Assembly: GCF_003290125.1 (NCBI RefSeq)
Contig: NZ_QMKH01000005.1
Span: 241,942-305,941, forward strand
Direction: 5' to 3'
Origin: Microvirga flavescens
GTDB lineage: Bacteria; Pseudomonadota; Alphaproteobacteria; Rhizobiales; Beijerinckiaceae
DNA: 64,000 nucleotides
Shown here: positions 28,979 through 38,215 of the stretch, piece after piece
Position numbering within the stretch: the stretch's first letter is position 1
Layout: every line of letters starts with the position of its first letter
Program-made: the position numbers and the translations under genes
Notes under the pieces: generated by a model
Database searches by the model: none
Told to the model about the DNA's origin: nothing
The model's input: only the letters and a program-made list of their open reading frames with translations

Positions 28979-30067
28979 ATGGCTCGCATCACTCTTCGAC
29001 AGCTTCTCGATCACGCCGCCGAGCAGGGCTACGGCGTCCCGGCCTTCAACATCAACAACATGGAGCAGGCGCTCGCGATCATGGTCGCGGCCAACGAGGT
29101 CGATGCGCCGGTGATCATCCAGGCGAGCCGTGGCGCGCGTTCCTACGCCAACGACATCATGCTCAAGCACATGATGGACGCGGTCACCGAGATCTATCCG
29201 CATATCCCGGTCTGCGTGCATCTCGACCACGGCAACGAGCCCGCGACCTGCATGACGGCGATCCAGGCCGGCTTCACCTCGGTGATGATGGACGGCTCGC
29301 TCAAGGCCGACGGCAAGACCCCCGGCGATTGGGACTACAATGTCGGCGTCACCCGGAAGGTGGTCGAGATGGCCCATCTCGGCGGCATCTCGGTGGAAGG
29401 CGAACTCGGCGTTCTCGGCTCGCTGGAAAGCGGCATGGGCGAGGCCGAGGACGGCCACGGCGCCGAGGGCAAGCTCAGCCACGACCAGCTTCTCACCAAT
29501 CCCGAAGAAGCCGTGAAGTTCGTCGCCGAGACCAAGGTCGATGCGCTCGCCATCGCCATGGGCACCTCGCACGGGGCCTACAAGTTCACCCGCAAGCCCG
29601 ATGGCGCGATCCTCGCGATGAATGTCATCGAAGAGATCCACCGCCTTCTGCCGAACACTCACCTCGTGATGCACGGCTCGTCCTCGGTGCCGCAGGATTT
29701 GCAGGACATCATCAACCAGTACGGCGGCAAGATGCCCCAAACCTGGGGCGTGCCGGTGGAGGAGATCCAGCGCGGCATCAAGAACGGCGTGCGCAAGATC
29801 AACATCGACACCGATAACCGCATGGCGATGACGGGCCAGATCCGCAAGGTTCTCTCCGAGAACCCCGGCGAGTTCGACCCGCGCAAGTACCTGAAGCCCG
29901 CGATGGACGCGATGACGAAGCTCTGCAAGCTGCGCCTCGAGGAGTTCAACACCGCCGGCCAGGCCTCCAAGATCAAGCGCGTGTTCACCACGGCGGAAAT
30001 GGCCAAGCGCTACGCTTCCGGCGAGCTCGATCCGAAGTTCGGCGCGGCCCGCAAGGCGGCCGAGTAA
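28979..30067 (+). CDS. fba: class II fructose-bisphosphate aldolase
   Basis: A 362-residue zinc-dependent aldolase of the Calvin-type (CbbA) subtype. It opens with [20 protein letters not shown], has the zinc and substrate region [14 protein letters not shown], and [11 protein letters not shown] plus a GEAEDGHG loop typical of this subtype; HGSSSVPQ and [11 protein letters not shown] bind the phosphates. An AGGAGG ribosome site precedes the ATG by 6 bases. A terminator follows, so this closes the sugar-phosphate operon. Confidence 0.96.
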   Translation: MARITLRQLLDHAAEQGYGVPAFNINNMEQALAIMVAANEVDAPVIIQASRGARSYANDIMLKHMMDAVTEIYPHIPVCVHLDHGNEPATCMTAIQAGFTSVMMDGSLKADGKTPGDWDYNVGVTRKVVEMAHLGGISVEGELGVLGSLESGMGEAEDGHGAEGKLSHDQLLTNPEEAVKFVAETKVDALAIAMGTSHGAYKFTRKPDGAILAMNVIEEIHRLLPNTHLVMHGSSSVPQDLQDIINQYGGKMPQTWGVPVEEIQRGIKNGVRKINIDTDNRMAMTGQIRKVLSENPGEFDPRKYLKPAMDAMTKLCKLRLEEFNTAGQASKIKRVFTTAEMAKRYASGELDPKFGAARKAAE

Positions 30068-30101
30068 GCAAGATCAGGCTTTCGCCTTAATCGTCACCGA
30101 G

Positions 30102-30134
30102 AAACGGGGCCTCGCAAGACGGCCCCGTTTTCGT
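30102..30134 (+). terminator. terminator of the tkt-gap-pgk-fba cluster
   Basis: A 10-bp perfect stem (30102-30111 with 30121-30130, loop of 9). The stem ends in TTT and continues TCGTT. Confidence 0.75.
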
Positions 30135-30178
30135 TATGGCTACCCGGACAGACCTTTTTCACGCGCCCAAAAGAGATC

Positions 30179-30826
30179 ATGGCTGAAACCGCCGCCCGCC
30201 TTTACCTCATCACCCCTGTCCTCGACGACGAATCCTTTGCGCCGCGCCTCAAGGAGGCCTGCGCTGCTGGGGAAGTCTCGGCCGTGCTCCTGCACCTTGC
30301 CCCCGCCGACGAGCGCACGCTCATCAACCGCGTGAAGGCGCTGGCCCCCGCCGCTCAGGAAGCGGGCGCGGCGGTCATGGTTGCCGTGCAAGGAGAGGTG
30401 GACCTTGCGACCATCGCTGCGCGCGGCGGGGCCGACGGGGTCCACGCTCCGGGCAATCTCGCCCTCGTCAAGGACTTGCGCGGGCGCCTCAAGAGCGAGC
30501 GCTCCCTCGGCGTCGGCAACATCCGCTCGAAGGACGACGCCATGTCTTTCGGCGAGGCCGGGGCCGATTACCTGATGTTCGGCGAGCCCCGCGCGGATGG
30601 CTCCGTGCCGACCCTCGAGAGCGTGGCCGAGCGCGCCGCATGGTGGGCCGAGATCTTCGAGACGCCCTGCGTGGCTTATGCGCCGAGCCTTAAGGACATC
30701 GCGGCGCTTGCCGCCACCAACGCCGAATTCGTCGCGCTTGGCGATGCCGTCTGGAACCACCCGGAAGGTCCGGCGAAGGCTGTCAAGCAGGCGCTCGACA
30801 TTCTCGCAGCGGAGGCGACCCCGTGA
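30179..30826 (+). CDS. ThiE/TenI-like protein with altered active site
   Basis: A 215-residue TIM-barrel protein of the thiamine phosphate synthase superfamily: LYLITPVLDD at the start, then IAARGGADGVHAPGN, LGVGNIRSKDDAMSFGEAGADYLMFGEP. In ThiE the substrate-binding Arg/Lys lie in a QLREK-type motif and Mg is bound in an NDR motif. Here the corresponding stretches read VLLHLAP and VAVQGEVD, and the PTxTK loop after GADY is absent. Thiamine phosphate synthesis is therefore doubtful; a TenI-like or other role is possible. It is not next to other thiamine genes. Its stop overlaps the next gene by 4 bases. Confidence 0.7.
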   Translation: MAETAARLYLITPVLDDESFAPRLKEACAAGEVSAVLLHLAPADERTLINRVKALAPAAQEAGAAVMVAVQGEVDLATIAARGGADGVHAPGNLALVKDLRGRLKSERSLGVGNIRSKDDAMSFGEAGADYLMFGEPRADGSVPTLESVAERAAWWAEIFETPCVAYAPSLKDIAALAATNAEFVALGDAVWNHPEGPAKAVKQALDILAAEATP

Positions 30827-31728
30827 GGATCGGACGCTTCGGCCTCGTCCCGGCTCTCCTCCTCGCCTCGACGCTGGCAGCCACGGCCGCGCCAACGCCG
30901 GACGATGCCTATGCCGCCTATCAGGCCGGGCTTTATCTCAGAGCCATGCGGGAAGCGACGGCGCGGCTTGACAAGAACCGCAACGACGCGCCCGCCATGA
31001 CGCTGATCGGAGAACTCTTCAATCAGGGCCTCGGCGTGCCGATGAACCCGGTCAAGGCCGCCGAGTGGTACAAGCTCGCGGCCAAGCAAGGCGACCCGAA
31101 CGCCCTTTCGACCCTCGGGCTCATGGCCCTCGAAGGCCGAGGCATGGAGAAGAACCCGGTGCAGGGCAAGGCGTGGCTGGAAGAGGCCGCCGCCAAGGGC
31201 GAGCCGCGCGCCTCCTACAATCTCGGCCTTCTCTACATGTCGACCGGCGACAATGCCGACCTGAAGCGCGCCGTCGGCTTCCTGAAAACCGCCTCGGGGG
31301 CGGAAATCGGAGACGCGCAACACGCCCTCGGCGTTCTCTACCTCACCGGCAAGGGCGTCGAGAAAAGCAGCGCAGAGGCCGCGCGCCTGTTCGAGCGTGC
31401 CGCCAGGAACGGCAGCCTCGCGGGCGAAGTCGAGTATGCGATCCTGCTCTTCAACGGCGACGGCGTGAAGGCCAACGAGACGGAGGCCGCCACGCATTTC
31501 CGCCGCGCCGCCGCCCGCGGCAACGCCATCGCGCAGAACCGCCTGGCCCGCATGCTGGTCGCCGGACGCGGCGTCCAGGCCAACAGGATCGACGCCGCCG
31601 CCTGGCACCTGCTCGCGGCCTCTCAGGGCCTCACCGATTCCTGGCTCGACGGCGCCCTCAAGGATCTTTCCCCCGAAGACCGCGCGAAAGCCGCGAAGCT
31701 CGCGGCCGAACGGTCGAGCCTGTTCTAG
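30823..31728 (+). CDS. Sel1-repeat secreted protein
   Basis: A 301-residue protein starting with GTG at 30823, overlapping the ThiE-like gene by 4 bases. A signal peptide (about 1-22, LVPALLLASTLAATAA) is followed by five or more Sel1-like TPR repeats of about 36 residues, such as AAEWYKLAAKQGDPNALSTL, GKAWLEEAAAKGEPRASYNL and AARLFERAARNGSLAGEVEY. Such solenoids are protein-protein scaffolds; in alphaproteobacteria some act in the periplasm (EsiB/ExoR-like). No partner can be named. Confidence 0.85.
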   Translation: MRIGRFGLVPALLLASTLAATAAPTPDDAYAAYQAGLYLRAMREATARLDKNRNDAPAMTLIGELFNQGLGVPMNPVKAAEWYKLAAKQGDPNALSTLGLMALEGRGMEKNPVQGKAWLEEAAAKGEPRASYNLGLLYMSTGDNADLKRAVGFLKTASGAEIGDAQHALGVLYLTGKGVEKSSAEAARLFERAARNGSLAGEVEYAILLFNGDGVKANETEAATHFRRAAARGNAIAQNRLARMLVAGRGVQANRIDAAAWHLLAASQGLTDSWLDGALKDLSPEDRAKAAKLAAERSSLF

Positions 31729-31854
31729 GGGCAAAGCCCACCCCATGCGGGGAGGAACGGCGCGGCGCGCATGACGTGACGCTTGACGTTCCCCGCCCCG
31801 CGTGGTCATCACGCAAAAGCTCTTTCTCTTCGCCAAATTTTTCAGGACCGCCCG

Positions 31855-32652
31855 ATGATCCGCTCGCCCTTGATGACCGTGATGACCGATGCCGTGATGA
31901 AGGCATCCCGCTCCCTCAAGCGCGATTTCGGCGAGGTCGAGAACCTGCAGGTGTCCCGCAAGGGGCCCGGCGATTTCGTTTCGGCGGCGGACAAGAAGGC
32001 GGAGAACGTGCTGCGCGAGGCGCTTGAGAAGGCCCGCCCCGGCTACGGCTTCGTGATGGAGGAGAGCGGCGTCGTCGAAGGCTCCGACCCCAGCCATCGC
32101 TGGCATATCGATCCCCTCGACGGCACCACGAACTTCCTCCACGGCCTGCCGCATTTTGCCATCTCCGTCGGCCTCGAGCGCGACGGGCAGATCGTCGCCG
32201 GCGTGATCTACGATCCGGCCAAGGATGAGCTGTTCATCGCGGAAAAGGGCAAGGGCGCGTTCCTCAACAACCGCCGCATCCGCGTTGCCGCCCGTAACGC
32301 CATGGACGATGCCGTGGTCGGCTGCGGCCTGCCCCATATCGGCAAGGGCGACCACGCGCTGTTCCTGCGCGAGGCGGCGAGCGTCATGGCCCATGTGGGC
32401 GGCTCGCGCCGCTGGGGCGCGGCGGCGCTCGATCTCGCCTATGTGGCCTGCGGACGCCTCGACATCTATTGGGAGCGCGGCCTGAATTCCTGGGACATCG
32501 CGGCGGGCATTGTGATCCTGCGGGAGGCCGGTGGCTTCATCTCCGACGTGGATGGCGGCAGCGACCCCATCGCCACGGGCACCATTGCCTGCGGCAACGA
32601 AACCCTGCACCGCGAACTGCTCAGGCTTCTGAAAAAGGCGCGGGCCGCCTAA
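31855..32652 (+). CDS. inositol monophosphatase family protein (SuhB/CysQ-like)
   Basis: A 265-residue Mg-dependent phosphatase. The start at ATG 31855 removes an unconserved extension. Metal and phosphate ligands are visible: E69/E70 in FVMEESG, the core WHIDPLDGTTNFLHG (D86, D89), and the C-terminal SWDIAAGIVILREAGG. Substrates may be inositol-1-phosphate or other small phosphates; SuhB homologues also act in rRNA antitermination. It stands alone between the Sel1 gene and the stator-like pair. Confidence 0.9.
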   Translation: MIRSPLMTVMTDAVMKASRSLKRDFGEVENLQVSRKGPGDFVSAADKKAENVLREALEKARPGYGFVMEESGVVEGSDPSHRWHIDPLDGTTNFLHGLPHFAISVGLERDGQIVAGVIYDPAKDELFIAEKGKGAFLNNRRIRVAARNAMDDAVVGCGLPHIGKGDHALFLREAASVMAHVGGSRRWGAAALDLAYVACGRLDIYWERGLNSWDIAAGIVILREAGGFISDVDGGSDPIATGTIACGNETLHRELLRLLKKARAA

Positions 32653-32871
32653 ACCAGCGGCCCCGCGATAATCCTGTTCGCTAGCGCGTGGAAACGCGCG
32701 GCCACGGCTTGATCCGTCGCAACGGCGCGGTCACACTGTATCCCAGCCCGTTTGGGTGCTTTTTTGAAAACCGTCATTCGGTTTTCGGCAAAGCGCGCCT
32801 AAAACAAAGAGAGCGAGCGAGTGCGACGGCTTTTCGCCGCACAGCCGCTCCAGAGGACGAGTGCGCCGGAG

Positions 32872-33834
32872 ATGGAATCCCAACCCCTTACACCGCCACG
32901 CATCTACCTGATCCGCATGGCGGTCTTCCTGATCCTCGCCGGGTTCATCGCCTTCATTCTCTACAAGCAGATCTGGGCGGCCTTTCTCGCGAACCCGGGT
33001 CTCAACGCGGTGATCGTGAGCGTCATGATCATCGGCATCCTGCTCGCCATCCGGCAGGTCTGGCGGCTTTTTCCGGAGGTGCGGTGGGTCAACACGTTGA
33101 GCCGCGCCGAGGAAGGGCTCGCCCTGCCTGAATCGCCGACGCTGCTCGCGCCGATGGCGGCGCTCATCAGCAACCGCACCAGCCGCTCGATCCTTTCCGT
33201 CACCGCGACCCGCTCGCTGCTCGACTCCGTCGGCGCGCGCCTCGATGAGAGCCGCGAGATCGTGCGCTATCTCGCCGGCCTCCTGATCTTCCTCGGCCTT
33301 CTCGGCACGTTCTGGGGCCTGATCGAGACCGTGGGTTCGGTCGGCCAGATCATCGGCTCGCTGAAAACCGGGCAGGACGCGACAGTTCTTTTCGACGAAT
33401 TGAAGACTTCCCTCGCCGGCCCGCTGCAGGGCATGGGCCTGTCCTTCTCCGCCTCGCTGTTCGGCCTTGCCGGTTCGCTCGTTCTCGGCTTCCTCGATCT
33501 TCAGGCGGGGCAGGCGCAAAGCCGCTTCTATACCGAGCTCGAGGATTGGCTCGCCGCCTCCACGATGGATACGGGTCTCGACCAGACGGCCCGCCCGCAA
33601 TCGAGCCACGAACTCGCGATCGCGCTCAACCGCCTGACCGCCGCCGTCAATGACGGCGCGGGCGGCAGGGCTTCGACCCAGGCGATGGCCAATCTCGCCG
33701 AGGGTGTTCAGGGCCTTGTCCAGCACATGCGCGCCGAGCAGCAGATGATCCGCGACTGGGTCGAGGCCCAGGCGGCCCGCGAGAAGGACCTGAAGCAGAT
33801 CCTGGATCGCCTGACCCGTGAAAGGCTGCCCTGA
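32872..33834 (+). CDS. MotA/TolQ/ExbB-like membrane protein
   Basis: A 320-residue protein starting at ATG 32872 (MESQPLTPPRIYL); a GTG at 32821 would add 17 residues. It has two N-terminal helices (about 12-34 and 45-65), a cytoplasmic loop, and a second helix pair with the proton-channel family core LAGLLIFLGLLGTFWGLIETVG and MGLSFSASLFGLAGSLVLGF, equivalent to TolQ/MotA/ZorA. A C-terminal coiled coil (about 240-320) ends in LKQILDRLTRERLP. It overlaps the OmpA-like partner by one base. It is not flagellar MotA, because no flagellar genes are near; it probably energises its partner with the proton gradient. Confidence 0.8.
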   Translation: MESQPLTPPRIYLIRMAVFLILAGFIAFILYKQIWAAFLANPGLNAVIVSVMIIGILLAIRQVWRLFPEVRWVNTLSRAEEGLALPESPTLLAPMAALISNRTSRSILSVTATRSLLDSVGARLDESREIVRYLAGLLIFLGLLGTFWGLIETVGSVGQIIGSLKTGQDATVLFDELKTSLAGPLQGMGLSFSASLFGLAGSLVLGFLDLQAGQAQSRFYTELEDWLAASTMDTGLDQTARPQSSHELAIALNRLTAAVNDGAGGRASTQAMANLAEGVQGLVQHMRAEQQMIRDWVEAQAAREKDLKQILDRLTRERLP

Positions 33835-34862
33835 TGGCAGGGGTGAGCGGCGGCGGCCGGCGTCGGGGCCGCCATAGCGAGATCAATTACTGGCCGGGCT
33901 TCGTGGATGCTTTGTCCACGCTGCTCCTGTCCATCGTGTTCCTGATCTCGATCTTCATGCTCGGGCAGTTCTTCCTCAGCCGCGAATTGTCGAACCGGGA
34001 TACGGTGCTCGATCGGCTGAACCGCCAGATCTCCGACCTCACCGACCTTCTGGCGCTGGAGCGCTCGAACCGCCGCAGCGCAGAGGAAAACGTCAACAGC
34101 CTGCAGACGACCTTGCGCCAGATGGAATCCGAGCGCGCGCGCCTGCAAGGCGTGATCGACAGCGGCACGGCCTCGCAGGGGCGCGCCGACCAGTTGAACA
34201 GTGCCCTTGAATCCGAGCGTCAGGAAAAGGGCCGGGCGCTGAGCCAGGTCGAACTCTTGAACCAGCAGATCGCCGCCATGCGCCGCCAGCTCGCCGCGTT
34301 GGAAGAGGCGCTTGAGGCCTCCGAAGCCCGCGACAAGGACAGCCAGGCCCGCATCGCCGATCTCGGCAGCCGCCTGAATGTCGCGCTGGCGCAGCGGGTG
34401 CAGGAACTTGCGCGCTTCCGTTCCGATTTCTTCGGCCGCCTGCGCCAGATCCTCGGCACCCGGCAGGACGTTCGCATCGTCGGCGACCGCTTCGTCTTCC
34501 AGTCGGAGGTTCTCTTCCCGGCGGGTCAGGCCACGCTGCGGCCGGAAGCCGAAGGTGAGATCGACCGTATCGCCTCGGCCCTCGTGGAATTGGAAAAGCA
34601 GATTCCGCCGGATATTCCGTGGGTCATCCGTGTCGATGGCCACACCGATGCACGCCCCATCGCGACCCCGCAATTCCCCTCGAACTGGGCGCTGTCCGCA
34701 GCGCGTGCCATCGCCGTGGTGCAAGCCTTCGTCGCGCGCGGCGTCTCGCCCCAGCATCTCGTTGCCGCCGGCTTCGGCGAGTTCCAGCCCATCGATCTCG
34801 GCACGACGGAAGAGGCCTACGCCAAGAACCGCCGCATCGAATTGAAGCTGACCGAGCGCTGA
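33834..34862 (+). CDS. OmpA/MotB-like peptidoglycan-binding protein
   Basis: A 342-residue protein with a basic N-terminus (GGGRRRGRHSEINYWPGF), a single TM helix (about 22-46) preceded by FVDALSTLL, whose Asp is placed like the proton-accepting Asp of MotB/ZorB, a long coiled coil (about 50-190), and a C-terminal OmpA domain with RVDGHTDARPIATPQFPSN and LSAARAIAVVQAFVARG. The start overlaps the upstream gene by one base, so the pair is translationally coupled. Together they look like a proton-driven stator tethered to the cell wall. Confidence 0.82.
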   Translation: MAGVSGGGRRRGRHSEINYWPGFVDALSTLLLSIVFLISIFMLGQFFLSRELSNRDTVLDRLNRQISDLTDLLALERSNRRSAEENVNSLQTTLRQMESERARLQGVIDSGTASQGRADQLNSALESERQEKGRALSQVELLNQQIAAMRRQLAALEEALEASEARDKDSQARIADLGSRLNVALAQRVQELARFRSDFFGRLRQILGTRQDVRIVGDRFVFQSEVLFPAGQATLRPEAEGEIDRIASALVELEKQIPPDIPWVIRVDGHTDARPIATPQFPSNWALSAARAIAVVQAFVARGVSPQHLVAAGFGEFQPIDLGTTEEAYAKNRRIELKLTER

Positions 34863-34882
34863 GCCCGATCCCCTGCCTCCAA

Positions 34883-34987
34883 CCTCATCCTGAGGAGCGG
34901 CGAAGCCGCGTCTCGAAGGAGGGTCCAGCGCGCAATGGAGACGCCTCGCCCTTCGAGACGGCGCTTATGCGCCTCCTCAGGATGAGG
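34883..34987. repeat. palindromic intergenic element (CCTCATCCTGAGGA family)
   Basis: The 14-base outer arms CCTCATCCTGAGGA (34883-34896) and TCCTCAGGATGAGG (34974-34987) are perfect inverted repeats, and inner arms GTCTCGAAGG (34910-34919) with CCTTCGAGAC (34950-34959) are also perfect. This unit type is widespread in Hyphomicrobiales genomes. It separates the stator-like pair from the convergent ABC transporter. Confidence 0.75.
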
Positions 34988-35051
34988 CTGTGGGGCAGGT
35001 ATTTTACCGCGCCCCCTTCCGCATCGGCGATGCTGGACCGGCTGTGGCCGC

Positions 35052-36845
35052 TTACTCCGCCGCCACGCGCCCTTCCGCATCGGTGAACTGGAGCCGCGCG
35101 AGGCGCGCATAGAGGCCGCCGTTGGCGAAGAGGGTGTCGTGGGTCCCCTCCTCCACGATCCGCCCCTGATCCATCACCAGAATCCGGTCCGCGGAGCGGA
35201 TCGTTGCCAAACGGTGGGCGATGACGAGGGTGGTGCGGCCTTCCATGAGACGGTCGAAGGCCTCCTGCACCTTGCGCTCGCTTTCCGCATCGAGGGCCGA
35301 GGTCGCCTCATCGAGAAGAAGGATCGGCGCATCTTTCAGGATGGCGCGGGCGATGGCGATCCGCTGGCGCTGCCCGCCGGAGAGCGTGACGCCGCGCTCG
35401 CCGATGACCGTGCGATAGCCTTCCGGCATGGCGCTGATGAACCCGTCGGCGGAGGCAAGCGTCGCGGCATGGCGCACCTCCTCCTCGCTCGCCTCGGGGC
35501 GGCCATAGCGGATGTTCTCAAGAACGGTCGTCGCGAAGATCGTCGGCTCCTGCGGCACCAGGGCAAGGCGCTGGCGCAACGCGGCGGGATCGATCTCCGA
35601 CACCGGCACCCCATCCACCAGAATGCGGCCCGCCTCCGGATCGTAGAAGCGCAGGAGAAGCTGGAAAACCGTGCTCTTGCCGGCCCCGGAAGAGCCAACG
35701 AGCGCCACCCGTTCGCCGGGGGCGACGTTGAGGCTGAGATCCGAGAGCGCCCGCAGCTCGGGGCGTGTCGGATAGGAAAAGCTCACATTCTCGAAGGTGA
35801 TCGTACCGAGCGGGGGCTTCGGCAGGGGCTTCGGGTTTTCAGGCGCGGCAATGGCGGGTTTCGCGGCAAGGATTTCGCCAAGCCTCTCGGCCGCCCCGGC
35901 GGCCTGCGCCAGTTCGCCATAGACCTCCGAGAGCTGGCCGAGGGAGCTGGCGACGAAAACCGCGTAGAGCAGGAACTGCGAAAGGGTGCCGGCGGTCATG
36001 GTGCCGGCGAGCACGTCCTGCGCCCCATACCAGAGCACGCCGATGACGCTGGCCGAAACCAGGAAGATTCCGCCCCCGGTCAGGTAGGCGCGCATGGTGG
36101 TGGAAAGGCGCGCCGCCTCGAAGGCCTCCTCCGCCGCGCCTGCGAAATGGGAGGCTGTCGCCCCTTCCATGCCGAAGGCCTGCATGGTGCGCACCGCGCC
36201 GACCGCCTCGGCGGCATAGGCGGAAGCATCCGCCAGCCTGTCCTGTGCCGCCCGCGAGCGCTTGCGAACCGCGCGGCCCGACATGATGAGAGGGAGCACG
36301 ATCACCGGAATGGCGAAGAGAACGAGGCCGGACAGCTTGGGGCTCGTCTTCACCATCATCACGGCAGCGCCGATGAACAGGAAGATGTTGCGGAGCGCAA
36401 TCGAGATGCTGACCCCGAAGGCCGCCTTGACCTGGGTGGTGTCGGCGGTGAGGCGCGAGACGAGTTCGCCGCTCTTGGATTGATCGAAAAAGGCCGGATC
36501 GAGGCTTGTCAGGTGTCGAAATACGGCGGCCCTGAGATCCGCCACCACCCGCTCGCCGAGCGTGATGACACAGTAATAGCGAAACGCGCTGGCAAGGGCG
36601 AGAACGCCGATGACGACGAACATCACGCCGAAATAGGCATCGATGAAGGCCCTTCCCGTCTCCGAGAAGCCGAAATCGATGATCCGGCGCGCGGCATTGG
36701 GAATGACGAGAGTCGCGCCGGAAGCCACGGTGAGCGCGGCAAGCGCTGCGACAATCCGGCCTTTATAGGCCAGAGCGTAGGGAATCAGGGGCTTCAGCGC
36801 GCTCAAGGGCGCCTTGGCGCGGGGTCCGGTGTTTTGCTCGGCCAT
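35052..36845 (-). CDS. ABC transporter, fused permease and ATPase (MsbA/LmrA type)
   Basis: A 597-residue half-transporter that works as a homodimer. Six TM helices (about 20-310) are followed by the ATPase domain: Walker [12 protein letters not shown]-loop LVPQEPTIF, signature [15 protein letters not shown], Walker [13 protein letters not shown] and switch histidine VIAHRL. The nearest named families are MsbA-type lipid A flippases and multidrug exporters, so the substrate may be a lipid or drug. The promoter region carries copy A of a dispersed repeat. Confidence 0.92.
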   Translation of the reverse strand: MAEQNTGPRAKAPLSALKPLIPYALAYKGRIVAALAALTVASGATLVIPNAARRIIDFGFSETGRAFIDAYFGVMFVVIGVLALASAFRYYCVITLGERVVADLRAAVFRHLTSLDPAFFDQSKSGELVSRLTADTTQVKAAFGVSISIALRNIFLFIGAAVMMVKTSPKLSGLVLFAIPVIVLPLIMSGRAVRKRSRAAQDRLADASAYAAEAVGAVRTMQAFGMEGATASHFAGAAEEAFEAARLSTTMRAYLTGGGIFLVSASVIGVLWYGAQDVLAGTMTAGTLSQFLLYAVFVASSLGQLSEVYGELAQAAGAAERLGEILAAKPAIAAPENPKPLPKPPLGTITFENVSFSYPTRPELRALSDLSLNVAPGERVALVGSSGAGKSTVFQLLLRFYDPEAGRILVDGVPVSEIDPAALRQRLALVPQEPTIFATTVLENIRYGRPEASEEEVRHAATLASADGFISAMPEGYRTVIGERGVTLSGGQRQRIAIARAILKDAPILLLDEATSALDAESERKVQEAFDRLMEGRTTLVIAHRLATIRSADRILVMDQGRIVEEGTHDTLFANGGLYARLARLQFTDAEGRVAAE

Positions 36846-36882
36846 TCTTCTTCAAGACTCGGATTATGCGACGCCGGAGCTT

Positions 36883-36988
36883 TAGAGCATGATCAGAGCA
36901 AGTGGAAACCGGTTGCTCGCCCGCATCATGCGGCAATAAAGGGATCTGGAGTCTGATTATGTTTCAAAGAGACACAATCAGACCCTAG
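36883..36988 (+). repeat. dispersed palindromic repeat, copy A
   Basis: One of three copies in the window (others at 42714-42820 and 51581-51676). Each contains two hairpins. In this copy hairpin 1 is GCATGAT (36887-36893) with ATCATGC (36925-36931), and hairpin 2 is GTCTGATT (36951-36958) with AATCAGAC (36976-36983). It lies between the ABC transporter start and rpmE. Confidence 0.8.
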
Positions 36989-37003
36989 CATCTTCAACCC
37001 GGC

Positions 37004-37032
37004 TTGTTTCAAGGGTGCAAGTGCGCTATAGG
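37004..37032 (+). promoter_or_regulatory. putative rpmE promoter
   Basis: TTGTTT (37004-37009), 17 bases, TATAGG (37027-37032), about 70 bases before the rpmE start. The spacing is ideal for sigma-70. Confidence 0.45.
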
Positions 37033-37110
37033 CGCGCGTTATTCAAGGTTCACGCTCGATCAATGGGCTGCGGGCCGCCGCTAAAAGGCAGGCCGCGAGA
37101 GGATATGGCA

Positions 37111-37353
37111 ATGGCACGCAACAGCGAACTCGAACATCCCGACTACCACTTCATCAAGGTGGTCATGACCAACGGCACCGAGTTCACGACCCGGTCGACC
37201 TACGGCAAAGAGGGCGACACGCTCAACCTCGACATCGACCCGAACACCCACCCGGCCTGGACCGGCGGCCAGCAGCAGCTGCTCGACCGTGGCGGCCGTC
37301 TGTCGCGCTTCAACTCGAAGTTCGGCAACCTGGGCATCGGCGGCGCGAAGTAA
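37111..37353 (+). CDS. rpmE: 50S ribosomal protein L31 (bL31)
   Basis: An 80-residue ribosomal protein of the zinc-independent (C-) form: no CXXC is present. It contains [41 protein letters not shown] and FNSKFGNLG. The ATG at 37111 has AGAGGA 7 bases upstream; the ATG at 37105 is too close to that site. A strong terminator follows. It is a monocistronic unit. Confidence 0.95.
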   Translation: MARNSELEHPDYHFIKVVMTNGTEFTTRSTYGKEGDTLNLDIDPNTHPAWTGGQQQLLDRGGRLSRFNSKFGNLGIGGAK

Positions 37354-37380
37354 GTTCTTCGCCACCGGCAGAAACAAGAA

Positions 37381-37410
37381 AGCCCCGCTTCGGCGGGGCT
37401 TTTCTTTTGT
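37381..37410. terminator. bidirectional terminator between rpmE and the DUF1465 gene
   Basis: An 8-bp stem (37381-37388 with 37393-37400) with a TTCG loop, followed on the plus strand by TTTTCTTTT; the minus strand also has a T-rich tail. Confidence 0.85.
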
Positions 37411-37430
37411 CCTGTCGCTCTTTTGGACCT

Positions 37431-37961
37431 TCAGGCCTCGGCGCCAAACGCCTGCAGGAGCATCCGCTGCTGGGCGGCGACGGGGTTCTCCTTCGGGGGC
37501 GCGGTCTGCGCTTCGGATTCCGAGATCAACTGTTCGAGATGCATGATGCGGGCATGAAGCCGCGTCGCCAGGCCGATCAGATCGCGCAGGCGGCGCGGCA
37601 GCGCCTCGTAGTCATCGATCGTGGCGACGGAAGCTTGGGAGTTGAGCCGGACGCGGTTCTTCTCGAGCCGGGCCTGATCGGCGGAGATCTCCCCCTCGCC
37701 GACGGCCCGCTGCACGAGAAGCCAGGAAGCGATCTGCATCAGCCGCGTCGTCAGGCGCATGCTCTCGCTGGCATAGGCCACAGTCACCTGGCGCTGCAGA
37801 TGGCGCGATTCCTCACGCCCTGGCCCGTCGAGATAGGCCGCCGTCTCTTCGACAAGCTCCATGCCCTCCTGAAAAAGGGCCTTGAACGCATCCGACTGCA
37901 CGAAGGTGCGGCCGAACGGAACCGGATCGGTCTCAAGCTTGATAACGTCGAGGTCGCTCAA
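37431..37961 (-). CDS. DUF1465 family protein
   Basis: A 176-residue alphaproteobacterial protein of unknown function, mostly helical, with the conserved LMQIASWLLVQRAVGEGEIS region and RLRDLIGLATRLHARIMHLEQ. The start is taken at TTG 37961, which has GGAG 7 bases upstream; a second TTG lies 15 bases further up. In some relatives DUF1465 proteins affect division or envelope traits, but no function can be assigned here. Confidence 0.75.
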   Translation of the reverse strand: MSDLDVIKLETDPVPFGRTFVQSDAFKALFQEGMELVEETAAYLDGPGREESRHLQRQVTVAYASESMRLTTRLMQIASWLLVQRAVGEGEISADQARLEKNRVRLNSQASVATIDDYEALPRRLRDLIGLATRLHARIMHLEQLISESEAQTAPPKENPVAAQQRMLLQAFGAEA

Positions 37962-38095
37962 CGCCTGTCTCCACAATCGTCTGAAACCCGCCTTCGGTCG
38001 GGCCGGGCGGGCTGATGTTGGGAGGGACTATAGAGCGGCTTTTCGGCGCGCGCTTCGCTAACCCTTTCTTAAGGTTAAGCCGAGCGCAGGCGCAC

Positions 38096-38215
38096 AAAAA
38101 TTGAGCCACCTCACGGTGGCTCGAAGTCAAAAACAGGGATGCGTCAAAACAAAGAGTGGGTAGAAGCCACTCGACATCCAGCGCTGCTGGATGAGACAAC
38201 TATCAATTGTAAGCG
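38096..38215 (-). ncRNA. candidate structured small RNA between DUF1192 and DUF1465 genes
   Basis: The 299-base gap between the two genes holds three hairpins in tandem on the minus strand: ATCCAGC with GCTGGAT (38176-38182 / 38186-38192), GAGTGG with CCACTC (38154-38159 / 38167-38172), and a terminal GAGCCACC stem (38103-38110 / 38115-38122) followed by AATTTTT, a rho-independent terminator. The region is AT-richer than its neighbours and has no good ORF. It could be a free small RNA or the 3' UTR of the DUF1192 gene. No family was recognised and no clear promoter was seen. Confidence 0.4.

Noticed and set aside
30179..30826. A TPP riboswitch-controlled thiamine gene
   Set aside because: No THI-box sequence lies upstream of the ThiE-like gene, and the active-site residues are missing.
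32872..34862. A Zorya antiphage system
   Set aside because: Only ZorA/ZorB-like genes are present. Neighbours are an inositol monophosphatase and a convergent ABC exporter, not ZorC/ZorD/ZorE.
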